This document shows, in pieces, positions 6,020 to 12,571 of a stretch of DNA of 12,571 bases. Made by a program: the position numbers and the translations under genes. A model generated the notes under the pieces. The model did not search any database. It saw nothing but the letters and a program-made list of their open reading frames with translations, and was not told the origin of the DNA. Position 1 is the first letter of the stretch. Every line of letters starts with the position of its first letter. The stretch lies in NCBI GenBank assembly GCA_013139225.1, contig WTBG01000175.1, positions 1 to 12,571 of the forward strand, read 5' to 3'. The DNA is from Deltaproteobacteria bacterium (GTDB taxonomy: Bacteria; Desulfobacterota; WTBG01).

Positions 6020-7212
6020 GCCTGTAATAAACGGAGTTTATCCATTCTTCTCTTAATATCTATCCCATTAGGACATCGTGCCACACAAGATTCACACGAT
6101 CCACAAACATTAGCCGGAGAATAATGTGCTATTTCTCTCAAAAGCCCCAGAGCAAGATCATTATCTTTATATCCCACATGGTACATATATGATCTCATAT
6201 ACTCCGGAATATCCAAGTGCTGAAGACAACTCTCAACACATTCCTGACACCCCTGACAGTAGTGGCCATTTAGAAAGTTTGAATAATAACTCAGTTGCTT
6301 CATGTCTTTTTGAGAAAGGGCACATTGTTTCATTACTGCAAAATTTTCATCAAGCTGATTGAAGTTGGTTATGCCGGGGATGGCACAAGCGACATGGCTG
6401 TCATTCAGCACCCATTTAAGGCAAGCCTGGAAGGGACTGATGCCCAGCGATGACACATCATATCCCCCAACCTGGGTTTTCATAGCAACGATGCCGATTC
6501 CTTTCTGAAATGCAGATGCAATAGATTTTCTTACAGCTTCCCTGTTCTTCTTTTTGAAATTATAAGCGGTAAGGATTACATCGTAAAAATCTCTTTTGAG
6601 TGTTTCCCGGATGATCTCTTCCTCTTTTTGATGTACCGAAATACCTGCAAATCTCACTTTCCCTTCTTTTTTCAGTTGAGTCAGTGCCTTAAGAGTGGGC
6701 TCATGGAAAACCATCTGAGGAGACATGATATTATGCACATATAAAATATCTACATAATCCATCTGAAGGCGTTTCAATCCTTCTTCAAACTTTCTTATAA
6801 AATTATCCTTGGTAGCATCGGCTGTGAACTGGGCAGTTTTTTTATCTCTGGGTGGTGCTACCTTGGTAGCAATAATCAATCTATCTCTGCCCCCCTCCTT
6901 TTTAACCACCTCTCCCAACATCTTTTCATTATTACCCTTCTGGTAGGCATTGGCTGTATCGAAATGGTTAATTCCCATGCGGATCGCTTTTGAGATTAAA
7001 CCGGGATTATCAGCCCGCATCACTCCAAAGCTGACCATAGTAACCTTAAGACCTGTACGTCCCAGCGTCCGATAAGTTACTACGTCTTTCTTCTTTAATA
7101 GTGATACTAAAGACGATTGATTGAGAAATGGCGAAACTCCTCCAACAGCCAATCCCCTTGCTGATGTTTTTATAAATTCTCTGCGGGTGTAATAAGGTTC
7201 ATTACTCATCAT
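6016..7212 (-). CDS. Tat-signal aldo/keto reductase with C-terminal dual four-Cys iron-sulfur motifs
   Basis: Predicted NAD(P)H-linked or ferredoxin-coupled oxidoreductase acting on an unknown carbonyl or alcohol. The 398 residues show, in order: a twin-arginine leader TRREFIK (residues 9-15) followed by a weakly hydrophobic GLAVGG stretch; an AKR barrel (about 46-300) with the full catalytic tetrad D85, Y90, K117 and H160; and a C-terminal segment with two four-cysteine motifs, CQGCQECVESC (C319, C322, C325, C329) and CGSCESCVARCP (C370, C373, C376, C380), which can ligate two [4Fe-4S] clusters. The start at 7212 overlaps the upstream stop as ATGA; an ATG at 7209 is equally possible, with AAAGGGG upstream. 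A Tat leader fits export of a protein that folds with clusters in the cytoplasm. The leader is short on hydrophobicity, so it may be a retained relic. Substrate and electron donor are unknown. Confidence 0.88.
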   Translation of the reverse strand: MMSNEPYYTRREFIKTSARGLAVGGVSPFLNQSSLVSLLKKKDVVTYRTLGRTGLKVTMVSFGVMRADNPGLISKAIRMGINHFDTANAYQKGNNEKMLGEVVKKEGGRDRLIIATKVAPPRDKKTAQFTADATKDNFIRKFEEGLKRLQMDYVDILYVHNIMSPQMVFHEPTLKALTQLKKEGKVRFAGISVHQKEEEIIRETLKRDFYDVILTAYNFKKKNREAVRKSIASAFQKGIGIVAMKTQVGGYDVSSLGISPFQACLKWVLNDSHVACAIPGITNFNQLDENFAVMKQCALSQKDMKQLSYYSNFLNGHYCQGCQECVESCLQHLDIPEYMRSYMYHVGYKDNDLALGLLREIAHYSPANVCGSCESCVARCPNGIDIKRRMDKLRLLQA

Positions 7213-8159
7213 ATACCCCTTTCAATACTTTTTATAAGAGCTACTGCATCCCCAGAATTGCCTAAAATACCGACTATTCTCCCCTTGATTACAGAAATAA
7301 CACAATTCCCATAATAAGGATCATTACCAACAAAACCCTTTGTGCCGCCTTTTAACTTGCCTTGATAAGCTCTTTCACTAATCAAGTATTCTCTATATTT
7401 TTGAAAACTCTCTTCGGCTTCTTCTCTATTTGGTTCAACGGAAAGAAAAACTCTATATGTCTTTCCTTCCTGCATAAATTGAGCGGAGGCAATACCTTTG
7501 AAAAAAGGCTGTCCCAAAAAATCTTTGCTCGTATAGTTCTCACTGTCTGCAATGCGATCCTTCACTGGAAAGAGATCAAAGAAAGCCGGTTTTGAAAAAG
7601 TTCCTTCGATCCTCTCTTCTACAGTTTTGCCGATTTTTTCTACAACCTTGCGATAAGCCTTTGACTGTGGGGGGAGAAAAACTTTTACATAAAATTTCCC
7701 TTTGTAAAACTGAAGAAGTCCATTCCCCATCCTTCCCTCTGCCCCACCCGGCAATCTATATGTTTCATCTCCCTCCTCAGTTTTGAAAACTCCAAAGGCA
7801 TTCTCAAGTGTCCCCATATTATAGATTTCTAAAGTAGCCCTGTTCATATGATTCTGGTCTTCAGCAAGCTCCACTACCAGAAGCTCTGAAAATCCATAAG
7901 CAAGAAAAAGCTCTGCTCCACCGTTGATATAATCAAAGAGTTTATCAGGAATATAATAGGTTGGCCCTTCGACTTTTTTAAAACCGAAGAATTGATCTCC
8001 CGTTTGAAATAAGTCCACAAGTTCCCGACTTGGGTATTGCTCTCTTTCAATCAGGGGGGATTTACCCTGACTTCTTGCATAAATTAAACTGAAAGAGAAC
8101 ATAACAGCAACAGGTAACAGCAAAGCCAGACACCACTTTATCTTAAGTATTCCGGTCAC
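7209..8159 (-). CDS. Secreted DUF6599-type protein
   Basis: A 316-residue exported protein of unknown function. It opens with a signal peptide (about residues 1-29: basic MTGILKIKW, then a hydrophobic core LALLLPVAVMFSFSLI, and likely cleavage after YAR). The mature part carries the segment IPDKLFDYINGGAELFLAYGF (residues 70-90) and a following IYNMGTLENAFGVF, which I recognise as the DUF6599 pattern; no enzymatic motif is visible. The start is GTG at 8159, supported by AAGGAG 8-9 bases upstream. Its stop overlaps the start of the aldo/keto reductase (ATGA), so the two are probably translated in a coupled way and may act in the same compartment outside the inner membrane. The ferredoxin gene ends 22 bases upstream. 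Family membership is from memory of the motif and would need a profile search. Confidence 0.75.
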   Translation of the reverse strand: MTGILKIKWCLALLLPVAVMFSFSLIYARSQGKSPLIEREQYPSRELVDLFQTGDQFFGFKKVEGPTYYIPDKLFDYINGGAELFLAYGFSELLVVELAEDQNHMNRATLEIYNMGTLENAFGVFKTEEGDETYRLPGGAEGRMGNGLLQFYKGKFYVKVFLPPQSKAYRKVVEKIGKTVEERIEGTFSKPAFFDLFPVKDRIADSENYTSKDFLGQPFFKGIASAQFMQEGKTYRVFLSVEPNREEAEESFQKYREYLISERAYQGKLKGGTKGFVGNDPYYGNCVISVIKGRIVGILGNSGDAVALIKSIERGI

Positions 8160-8181
8160 TAAATTCTCTCCTTCTATTTTC

Positions 8182-8418
8182 TTACCCTAAAATTCTTCCC
8201 AGTATGTCATCTTCTTCTGAGATTATGGCAACAGCATTTTGCGGACAAATGTCCTTACAGAAGAAACAAAAATGGCAAACCCTTGAAGCTTCATCGACAA
8301 CACGGGCTATTTTTCTCCCCGTTTCTATCTCAACCACTTCCCATAATCCAAGGTTGCAGATTTCAGCACATTTCCCACAACCATCGCAACTTTCTTGATC
8401 AATCTGATGTTCAATCAC
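8182..8418 (-). CDS. 2[4Fe-4S] ferredoxin
   Basis: A 78-residue cytoplasmic electron carrier with two four-cysteine motifs: C11-x2-C14-x2-C17-x3-C21 and C48-x2-C51-x2-C54-x3-C58-P. The first motif lacks the usual proline after its fourth cysteine (C21-N22), and the region between motifs is longer than in clostridial ferredoxins. Both features may change the cluster potentials. The start is GTG at 8418 with AGGAGAAGGG upstream. It sits 52 bases after the flavoprotein gene and 22 bases before the secreted DUF6599 gene. The position suggests it passes electrons to or from the flavoprotein. Confidence 0.88.
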   Translation of the reverse strand: MIEHQIDQESCDGCGKCAEICNLGLWEVVEIETGRKIARVVDEASRVCHFCFFCKDICPQNAVAIISEEDDILGRILG

Positions 8419-8470
8419 AACTTACCCTTCTCCTAGTTTCAAGCAATAGGAAATATAACATTTTTTCATC

Positions 8471-9406
8471 CTATCCGCCAGAAACCAGCCTTTGCCCTGC
8501 TGCAAAAGCTTCACGCAACCCATCTTTGGCCAGCTGATCAATTTTGCCTTTGTGATAGGCACCCCAGAAACCAGATCCAGTGACAACCTCTACAGTATCT
8601 ATTTTGAACATAGAAAGAACCATGGCCACAAATTCAACAACATGATCGTAAGAATCAGAGCTTGGCCACCCCCAGGTTGAAACCAGTACGCCAGGTTTCA
8701 TCTCTTTCAGTTTGGAAATGTGCAAAGGACTTCTAAGGGCACTCATTCTATCCAGGAAAGCAGCAGAAAGAGCTGATTCACGACTGGTAAAAATGGGAAA
8801 ACCATAAATGAGTCCATCTGAGTCCAATATCTTCTGGTAGAGTTGATTCATGTCATCTTTGATTACACAAAATGTGGAAAGATCTTTTTTGTGACAGGAC
8901 AAACATCCTGTACAGGGGGAAATATTTAAAGAATCTAAAGGGAAAAGCTCTGTTTTAGCACCTGCTTTCTCAGCTCCTGCCAGCACCTCTTCCACAATAC
9001 GGGTAGTATTCCCTCCTTTTCTAGAACTGGCAGAGATAGCAACAATCTTCATGGATGAGGGATCTTTAGTACTGCTATATTTAGGCAGTTGGGAAGGCTT
9101 ATCCCAGCACCTAATGGCTATGCCAGGATTAGACTCATCTACATTCTCCTGCAAGCTAACTATATCTTTTAAGGCTTGAGGATCCGTTAATCTAAGCAGA
9201 AGAGGTTCAAAAGAAGGAGGAACAATTTCTTTAACTGCTTCTATCACCAGTTCGAGAGACACCTCTTTTTGATTAGCCAGCAATGAATGGAAGTGAACAC
9301 TCCTTTCAATCTTCTTGCGCCAAGAAGGTCTAACCATTCCTGGCCAGAATTGTAATAGTTTTTCTAAAAAAACTTTTGCATCATCCGATAGTTTGTAATT
9401 TTCCAT
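8471..9406 (-). CDS. PCP_red-like domain fused to an iron-sulfur flavoprotein (NADPH-dependent FMN reductase fold)
   Basis: A probable electron-transfer flavoprotein. Residues 1-65 resemble the small PCP_red-type domain seen at the end of light-independent protochlorophyllide reductase B subunits and in many anaerobe redox proteins (RPSWRKKIERSVH, then VSLELVIEAVKEIVP). After a linker, residues 119-310 form a flavodoxin-like FMN domain: MKIVAISASSRKGGNTT is the phosphate-binding loop, and C165-x2-C168-x2-C171-x8-C180 in SPCTGCLSCHKKDLSTFCVI matches the compact cysteine motif of archaeal-type iron-sulfur flavoproteins. YGFPIFTSRESALSAAFLDR is the usual flavin-contact segment. The start at 9406 is fixed by AAGGAGG 5 bases upstream, so the N-terminal domain is really part of the protein; M119 alone would give a standard flavoprotein. 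It is the first gene of the five-gene minus-strand operon. The physiological partner is presumably the ferredoxin that follows. Confidence 0.82.
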   Translation of the reverse strand: MENYKLSDDAKVFLEKLLQFWPGMVRPSWRKKIERSVHFHSLLANQKEVSLELVIEAVKEIVPPSFEPLLLRLTDPQALKDIVSLQENVDESNPGIAIRCWDKPSQLPKYSSTKDPSSMKIVAISASSRKGGNTTRIVEEVLAGAEKAGAKTELFPLDSLNISPCTGCLSCHKKDLSTFCVIKDDMNQLYQKILDSDGLIYGFPIFTSRESALSAAFLDRMSALRSPLHISKLKEMKPGVLVSTWGWPSSDSYDHVVEFVAMVLSMFKIDTVEVVTGSGFWGAYHKGKIDQLAKDGLREAFAAGQRLVSGG

Positions 9407-9423
9407 AATGCCTCCTTTGTGGG

Positions 9424-9429
9424 ATTATA
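9424..9429 (-). promoter_or_regulatory. Possible -10 box of the redox operon
   Basis: A perfect TATAAT lies on the minus strand 17 bases before the first start codon. It would give a very short leader that still includes the AAGGAGG site. No good -35 is seen at the right distance (CTGGAA at 16 bases is the best), so the call is tentative. Confidence 0.25.
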
Positions 9430-9656
9430 AATTAGTAGCAGATTTTTCCAGGAAATTACAGAGAAACAATTGGGCTAGCAAACCTGCAAACCAATACAAC
9501 CCACACACCGTGACTCATTTTAATATCAAATCAAAACCCTTTTGCGACAAAAATCTTGCCATCCCATCGCATACTCAATATTTTACTTGTCTATTAGAGG
9601 TTATACTGATATAAAATGTTCTGCTTATCTACAATACTCAAGTTGTCCATCAGTTC

Positions 9657-9740
9657 TTGGATCCCTGCTTTCGCAGGGATGACAGGCAAGGATGGAACCG
9701 ATTGAAAAAACGTGTCATTCCCGCGCAAGCGGGAATCCAG
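9657..9740. repeat. MITE-like element: two inverted palindromic units
   Basis: Two hairpins lie in opposite orientation. Unit A is ATCCCTGC-tttc-GCAGGGAT (9661-9680) followed by GAC. Unit B is GTC followed by ATTCCCGC-gcaa-GCGGGAAT (9717-9736) and CCAG. Each unit reads GTCATtCCCGC...GCGGGAaTCCA when oriented alike, which is the widespread dispersed bacterial palindrome type. The outer ends (TGGATCCCTGC and GCGGGAATCCA) form an imperfect terminal inverted repeat, so the 84-base whole resembles a small non-autonomous mobile element. Both hairpins could also stop or stabilise transcripts. Confidence 0.7.
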
Positions 9741-9853
9741 TGCTTTTAATAATTTCATCAGGGTATCCAACTGGAGTATTCTAGAAAACCATTATATTAT
9801 ATTTGTGTTGAATACAATTTTCCAAGTCTTTATATAGAAGTGGAGTTAAGACT

Positions 9854-10297
9854 GTGAAAAAATCTTTAATTACCAAAACAATTGTCATCCTTATGCTTAC
9901 AGCCCCTTTCTTCTGCTATGCAGAAGATAATTCGGGCAAGCCACCTATCTCCAAACCTTTCATTAAAATTGGAAGAGGAATAGTTAATACCATAAGTTCA
10001 CCTTTAGAACTGCCTAATCAAATGTATCTCCTGTCTGACCACGCCAACGAAAACTCAAAGTACCGTATCGAAACAGCTGCAGCAGCTATCGAAGGTATTT
10101 TCATGGGGACCGTGTATGCATTCTGGCGACTGGGTGCAGGCATTTATGAAATTTTCGCCTCCCCTATACCCAATTATGAATCCTGTATCATCACCCCGCC
10201 CTATCTTACCATTTCCTATGAAGAATACTATGAGAAAGGGGAAAAAGAACCTGTTGCGGGGGAAGATGAGCTGGATACAGGCCCTTATGCAGATTAA
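9854..10297 (+). CDS. Exported TIGR04073-type (exosortase system-associated) protein
   Basis: A 147-residue exported protein of unknown function. The signal peptide spans residues 1-23 (KKSLITKTIVILMLTAPFFCYA, cleaved before EDN). The mature part has the pattern I associate with TIGR04073: RGIVNTISSPLELPNQ (41-56), then a glycine-rich amphipathic segment EGIFMGTVYAFWRLGAGIYEI (80-100), and a proline-rich end PIPNYES...PPYL. The C-terminus is acidic (EKGEKEPVAGEDELDTG). The start is GTG at 9854 with GGAG 8 bases upstream. No exosortase or PEP-CTERM protein is in the window, so the association rests on the family name alone. It is followed 334 bases later by another exported protein on the same strand. 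The family call is from memory of conserved positions and should be treated as probable. Confidence 0.65.
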   Translation: MKKSLITKTIVILMLTAPFFCYAEDNSGKPPISKPFIKIGRGIVNTISSPLELPNQMYLLSDHANENSKYRIETAAAAIEGIFMGTVYAFWRLGAGIYEIFASPIPNYESCIITPPYLTISYEEYYEKGEKEPVAGEDELDTGPYAD

Positions 10298-10631
10298 AAA
10301 TATATAGGTTGCATGGCAATCACCAGGAAGTATACCTCCTTATCTTCTCGCTAACTTCACATTATATAAGACCAAACAATTACTGCCTTGTTTAAGAATT
10401 ATCTATCCTGACAACTGCTAAAAAATCCGATTTGCCTTTATCTTGCCATTCTTTTCTCTTATCAAGTACGGAATAAACTCCAGTAGAAATCCTGAAAACC
10501 CGTCCTCACGAACGTGGGAATATGTAAGCTTTTTCCACATCAACTAATACTAAAGTTTTCAACTATTTTCCCGATATTAAACCCAGAATTTGCAGTGTCA
10601 AATCCACTATTAAAAAAGGGAGGAATTTACC
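10298..10631. other. Intergenic region before the unknown secreted protein
   Basis: This 334-base space has no convincing gene. It contains a degenerate copy of the dispersed palindrome (10498-10524) and, just before the next start, a strong Shine-Dalgarno (AGGGAGGAA at about 10617-10625). A 6-bp hairpin just after the upstream stop (GGTTGC/GCAATC, about 10309-10323) has no T tract and is not called a terminator. Confidence 0.45.
10498..10524. repeat. Degenerate single copy of the dispersed palindrome
   Basis: The segment GTCCTCACGAACGTGGGAAT (10502-10521) aligns with the unit GTCATTCCCGC-loop-GCGGGAAT of the paired element at 9657-9740, with a small deletion and several changes that leave only about 5 bp of stem. 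It looks like a decayed half-element. Confidence 0.4.
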
Positions 10632-11498
10632 ATGCAACAGATACAAAACAAGATATTACTAACACTAATTGGAATTTTCTTACTTATAACCCCCGCCAAT
10701 GTCGATGCATTAATCTTTCTCAATGGTACCTCAGGCTCAGGAAATATTACCATACTGGCTTCAATCTTTGTTCCTCTTCCACTCATTAATCTTACCATAA
10801 CAGAATCAGAAGAAACTAACTTCTTTGGTATTGCTCAACTAATCATAAGTGATCATGATGACAGTAAGAAACATAACATGCTTCAAATAAGCACTGGTTT
10901 GAAGGATCCTATTGAATTCCCAGTCCCTTATGGCTCTTTTGGATTAAATTACCTTATGTTGCCTAACGGCTTGCCCCCATTGGGAGTGGATCAATCAGAT
11001 ATCTATGGCTACTTCTCAGTAGCTAATGGTTCCGTTGTATCTGATATCAGAACCACAGTTGACCTAACCATCAGCATCGAACGTGAAGAACTCATTGAAC
11101 TCTTGACACCTTTCATGCCACCCGAGATGGACCTTGATCAATTTATAGGAGAGGGACCATTTGATTCAGATTTTTCACTAGACGGTGAACTCATCGGCAC
11201 AGCAACTGAAGACAGCCCAACTATTTCAGGGGAATTTAATTACCATCTTACGCTCCCTGAAGACATTTTCATTCTTGAAAATGGACTTTTCGAGATGACA
11301 ACACCCGATGCATTTCAGGGCAAATTATCAATAGCGGCCAGTTTTAACTGGGATAACTGGAACCTATTCTTTCCATTTGCTACAGCAGAGCTATCCATAA
11401 CTCATACTTTAGCAGAAGAAGAGTTGCAATTAGATCCCATAAACTTAGATTTTCTTCCGGGCGGAACATTTACACTATGGCTTGGCGGAGCGAACTAA
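10632..11498 (+). CDS. Secreted, cysteine-free, beta-rich protein of unknown function
   Basis: I do not recognise this 288-residue protein. A signal peptide is clear (residues 1-26: MQQIQNK, a hydrophobic core ILLTLIGIFLLIT, and cleavage after VDA). The mature protein is acidic, has no cysteine, and shows alternating hydrophobic/polar stretches typical of beta sandwiches or barrels, for example RTTVDLTISIE (140-150), FNYHLTLPEDIFILENGLF (202-220) and KLSIAASFNW (231-240). It ends FTLWLGGAN, without a PEP-CTERM, LPXTG or transmembrane tail, so it is probably released or periplasmic. The start at 10632 has an excellent AGGGAGGAA upstream. Codon use resembles the neighbouring genes. Its stop overlaps that of the convergent membrane gene. 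Glycine- and asparagine-containing turns (NGTSGSGN, 31-38) suggest an extracellular or surface role, which is inference only. Confidence 0.8.
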   Translation: MQQIQNKILLTLIGIFLLITPANVDALIFLNGTSGSGNITILASIFVPLPLINLTITESEETNFFGIAQLIISDHDDSKKHNMLQISTGLKDPIEFPVPYGSFGLNYLMLPNGLPPLGVDQSDIYGYFSVANGSVVSDIRTTVDLTISIEREELIELLTPFMPPEMDLDQFIGEGPFDSDFSLDGELIGTATEDSPTISGEFNYHLTLPEDIFILENGLFEMTTPDAFQGKLSIAASFNWDNWNLFFPFATAELSITHTLAEEELQLDPINLDFLPGGTFTLWLGGAN

Positions 11499-12520
11499 GG
11501 AGTTATAATTCCTTTAAAGGTTCTTTCAAAAAGTTCCCCAAAAGAAAAGGATCTGTTGTAAAAGCGTTCGACATTTCCAAGGCTTCCATCTGGATTCACA
11601 TAAACTCTGGCACCCCATAGGTATGAATTGGTCTCTACAGGATTACCATAGCGCATATCAAGAAATTCAACAGTTCCCCCACCCTGGGGGCTCTTTACCA
11701 CCTTCTTCCTCAACAAGTCATTAGCAAACCACCTGTAAATCTTTATCTTCTCATGGTTCAATGCTTTGTCAATCCAGGGATCATAATCATCCGACAGAAA
11801 TGTTGACTCTACAATTTTCCCAACTAACGTATTGGTTCTTCCTAACAGATAACCATCAGGCGTTTTAACCACAGTTCTCCAAACCCAGACATTCGCTAAC
11901 TGAGGATAAGCCTCAACATGAAGGACGGTAATCTTTTTATCTTTTGCATCTGCGAAAGCACGCTTACGGGCTATAAAATGATTCCAACTACCATAGGTGA
12001 GATAGGCTGTTGTCAAAAGCAGAGCTAAAATCCCCAACCATGAGGTGTTTTTTTCTGGTTTCAATTTTTTTAATAAAGCACACATGACGAGTGTTAAAAA
12101 TAGAGGAAGGCTGTAGAATATATCAACAATGGAAACCCAATTCCAGGCAACTCGTACTTTCGAAAAAGGGGTGAAAATCTGTGTTCCATAACTGGTGCAG
12201 CAATCAAGCAGTGGGTGAGTAAAGAGTACCAGGAAAGCAAGCAGATACCACCAACCGTATGAGGAACACCGCTTGCTCCATAGCCAGAAAACCCATCCCA
12301 AAAACAAGCTGAATACTGGCGAAAAGAAAAGAGAGTGGGTTATCCCCCTATGGGCAACAATTTGTATCCAGGGATCTCTCAAGGCGATTCCTGCAATAAT
12401 ATCAAAATCAGGAAGGATACCCCCCAGACAACCCAGGACAACAGCTTTACTACCAAGCTTCTCTCTGAAACCTGCTTCTGCTATTACACCTCCCAGTGCC
12501 ATTTGAGTTAGAGAATCCAT
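11495..12520 (-). CDS. YdjM-type membrane-bound metal-dependent hydrolase family protein (DUF457)
   Basis: An inner-membrane protein of the YdjM/LexA-binding membrane hydrolase family (PF04307 type); the enzymatic substrate is unknown. The start MDSLTQMALGG matches the family's typical 'MDPLTQ..LG' opening. Conserved polar residues lie in or near membrane segments: LPDFD (D38, D40), HRGITHS (H57, H62) and FTHPLLD (H102, D106), which probably bind metal. About four or five hydrophobic segments fill residues 25-175, followed by a soluble C-terminal domain of about 160 residues (from NHFIARKRAF) with WVWRTVVKTPDGYLLGR. At 341 residues it is at the long, two-part end of the family. The start at 12520 has only a weak AGGG upstream. 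Its TAG stop overlaps the TAA of the convergent secreted protein gene in the tetramer CTAA (11495-11498). Confidence 0.88.
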   Translation of the reverse strand: MDSLTQMALGGVIAEAGFREKLGSKAVVLGCLGGILPDFDIIAGIALRDPWIQIVAHRGITHSLFFSPVFSLFLGWVFWLWSKRCSSYGWWYLLAFLVLFTHPLLDCCTSYGTQIFTPFSKVRVAWNWVSIVDIFYSLPLFLTLVMCALLKKLKPEKNTSWLGILALLLTTAYLTYGSWNHFIARKRAFADAKDKKITVLHVEAYPQLANVWVWRTVVKTPDGYLLGRTNTLVGKIVESTFLSDDYDPWIDKALNHEKIKIYRWFANDLLRKKVVKSPQGGGTVEFLDMRYGNPVETNSYLWGARVYVNPDGSLGNVERFYNRSFSFGELFERTFKGIITP

Positions 12521-12571
12521 TTTTTATGCCCTGCCATCGAAGAAGATACGATTACTAATGAAAAGTTTGCA

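Larger units (their letters stand above)
9407..9853. other. Intergenic region with a MITE-like palindrome pair
   Basis: This 447-base space separates the redox operon (minus) from the TIGR04073-type gene (+). It holds the paired hairpin repeat described separately and AT-rich sequence (about 9790-9836). A TTGAAT-17-TATATA promoter-like pair at 9808-9836 would start transcription inside the Shine-Dalgarno of the next gene, so the true promoter is probably further up. A 68-codon plus-strand frame from 9408 has no ribosome binding site and no recognisable protein. Confidence 0.5.

Noticed and set aside
9408..9614. 68-codon plus-strand open frame in the intergenic region
   Set aside because: Its ATG lies inside the Shine-Dalgarno region of the opposite gene, no ribosome binding site precedes it, and the composition is not protein-like.
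9657..9740. Possible CRISPR repeats
   Set aside because: The two palindromic units are in opposite orientation, with only one spacer-like interval and no further copies, so they are a paired interspersed repeat and not an array.
9808..9836. TTGAAT-17-TATATA promoter for the TIGR04073-type gene
   Set aside because: The predicted transcript start would fall in the Shine-Dalgarno (9842-9845), leaving no usable leader.

Overview
The window reads as AT-rich chromosomal DNA (roughly 40% GC by eye) from an anaerobic, probably Gram-negative bacterium. Evidence for this is a ferritin-like di-iron protein, a two-cluster ferredoxin, an iron-sulfur flavoprotein, an Fe-S aldo/keto reductase with a Tat-type leader, a probable TIGR04073 (exosortase-associated) protein and an OmpA/MotB-type domain relic. 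Desulfobacterota, Nitrospirota or Brocadiales-like Planctomycetes would fit, but the sequence alone does not decide between them. I see no rRNA, tRNA, CRISPR array, transposase or phage gene.

Left part (1-2053, all minus strand): a phosphoribosyltransferase cut by the window edge, a small heat-shock protein and a ferritin-like di-iron protein. This looks like a stress or housekeeping block. The two intergenic spaces carry hairpins and a good promoter for hsp20.

Middle (2224-5420): a nicotinamidase (+) with a near-consensus promoter, a convergent pair made of a zinc-ribbon protein and a two-CBS-domain protein (minus), and an orphan dihydrolipoamide dehydrogenase (+). The dehydrogenase is divergent from the zinc-ribbon gene across a 367-bp space that holds two palindromes and a direct repeat. 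A decayed OmpA/MotB-type domain lies after it on the minus strand.

Redox operon (9406 down to 5801, minus strand): a PCP_red-like/iron-sulfur-flavoprotein fusion, a 2[4Fe-4S] ferredoxin, a secreted DUF6599-type protein, a Tat-signal aldo/keto reductase with two C-terminal four-Cys motifs, and a two-helix membrane protein. The spacing is tight, with ATGA and possibly GTGA overlaps, so these genes are probably co-transcribed. Together they suggest a cytoplasm-to-envelope electron-transfer or carbonyl-reduction pathway of unknown substrate. This is the best candidate in the window for an undescribed system.

Right part (9615-12520): a MITE-like pair of inverted palindromes, a TIGR04073-type secreted protein, an unrecognised cysteine-free secreted protein, and a convergent YdjM-type membrane protein whose stop codon overlaps that of its neighbour.
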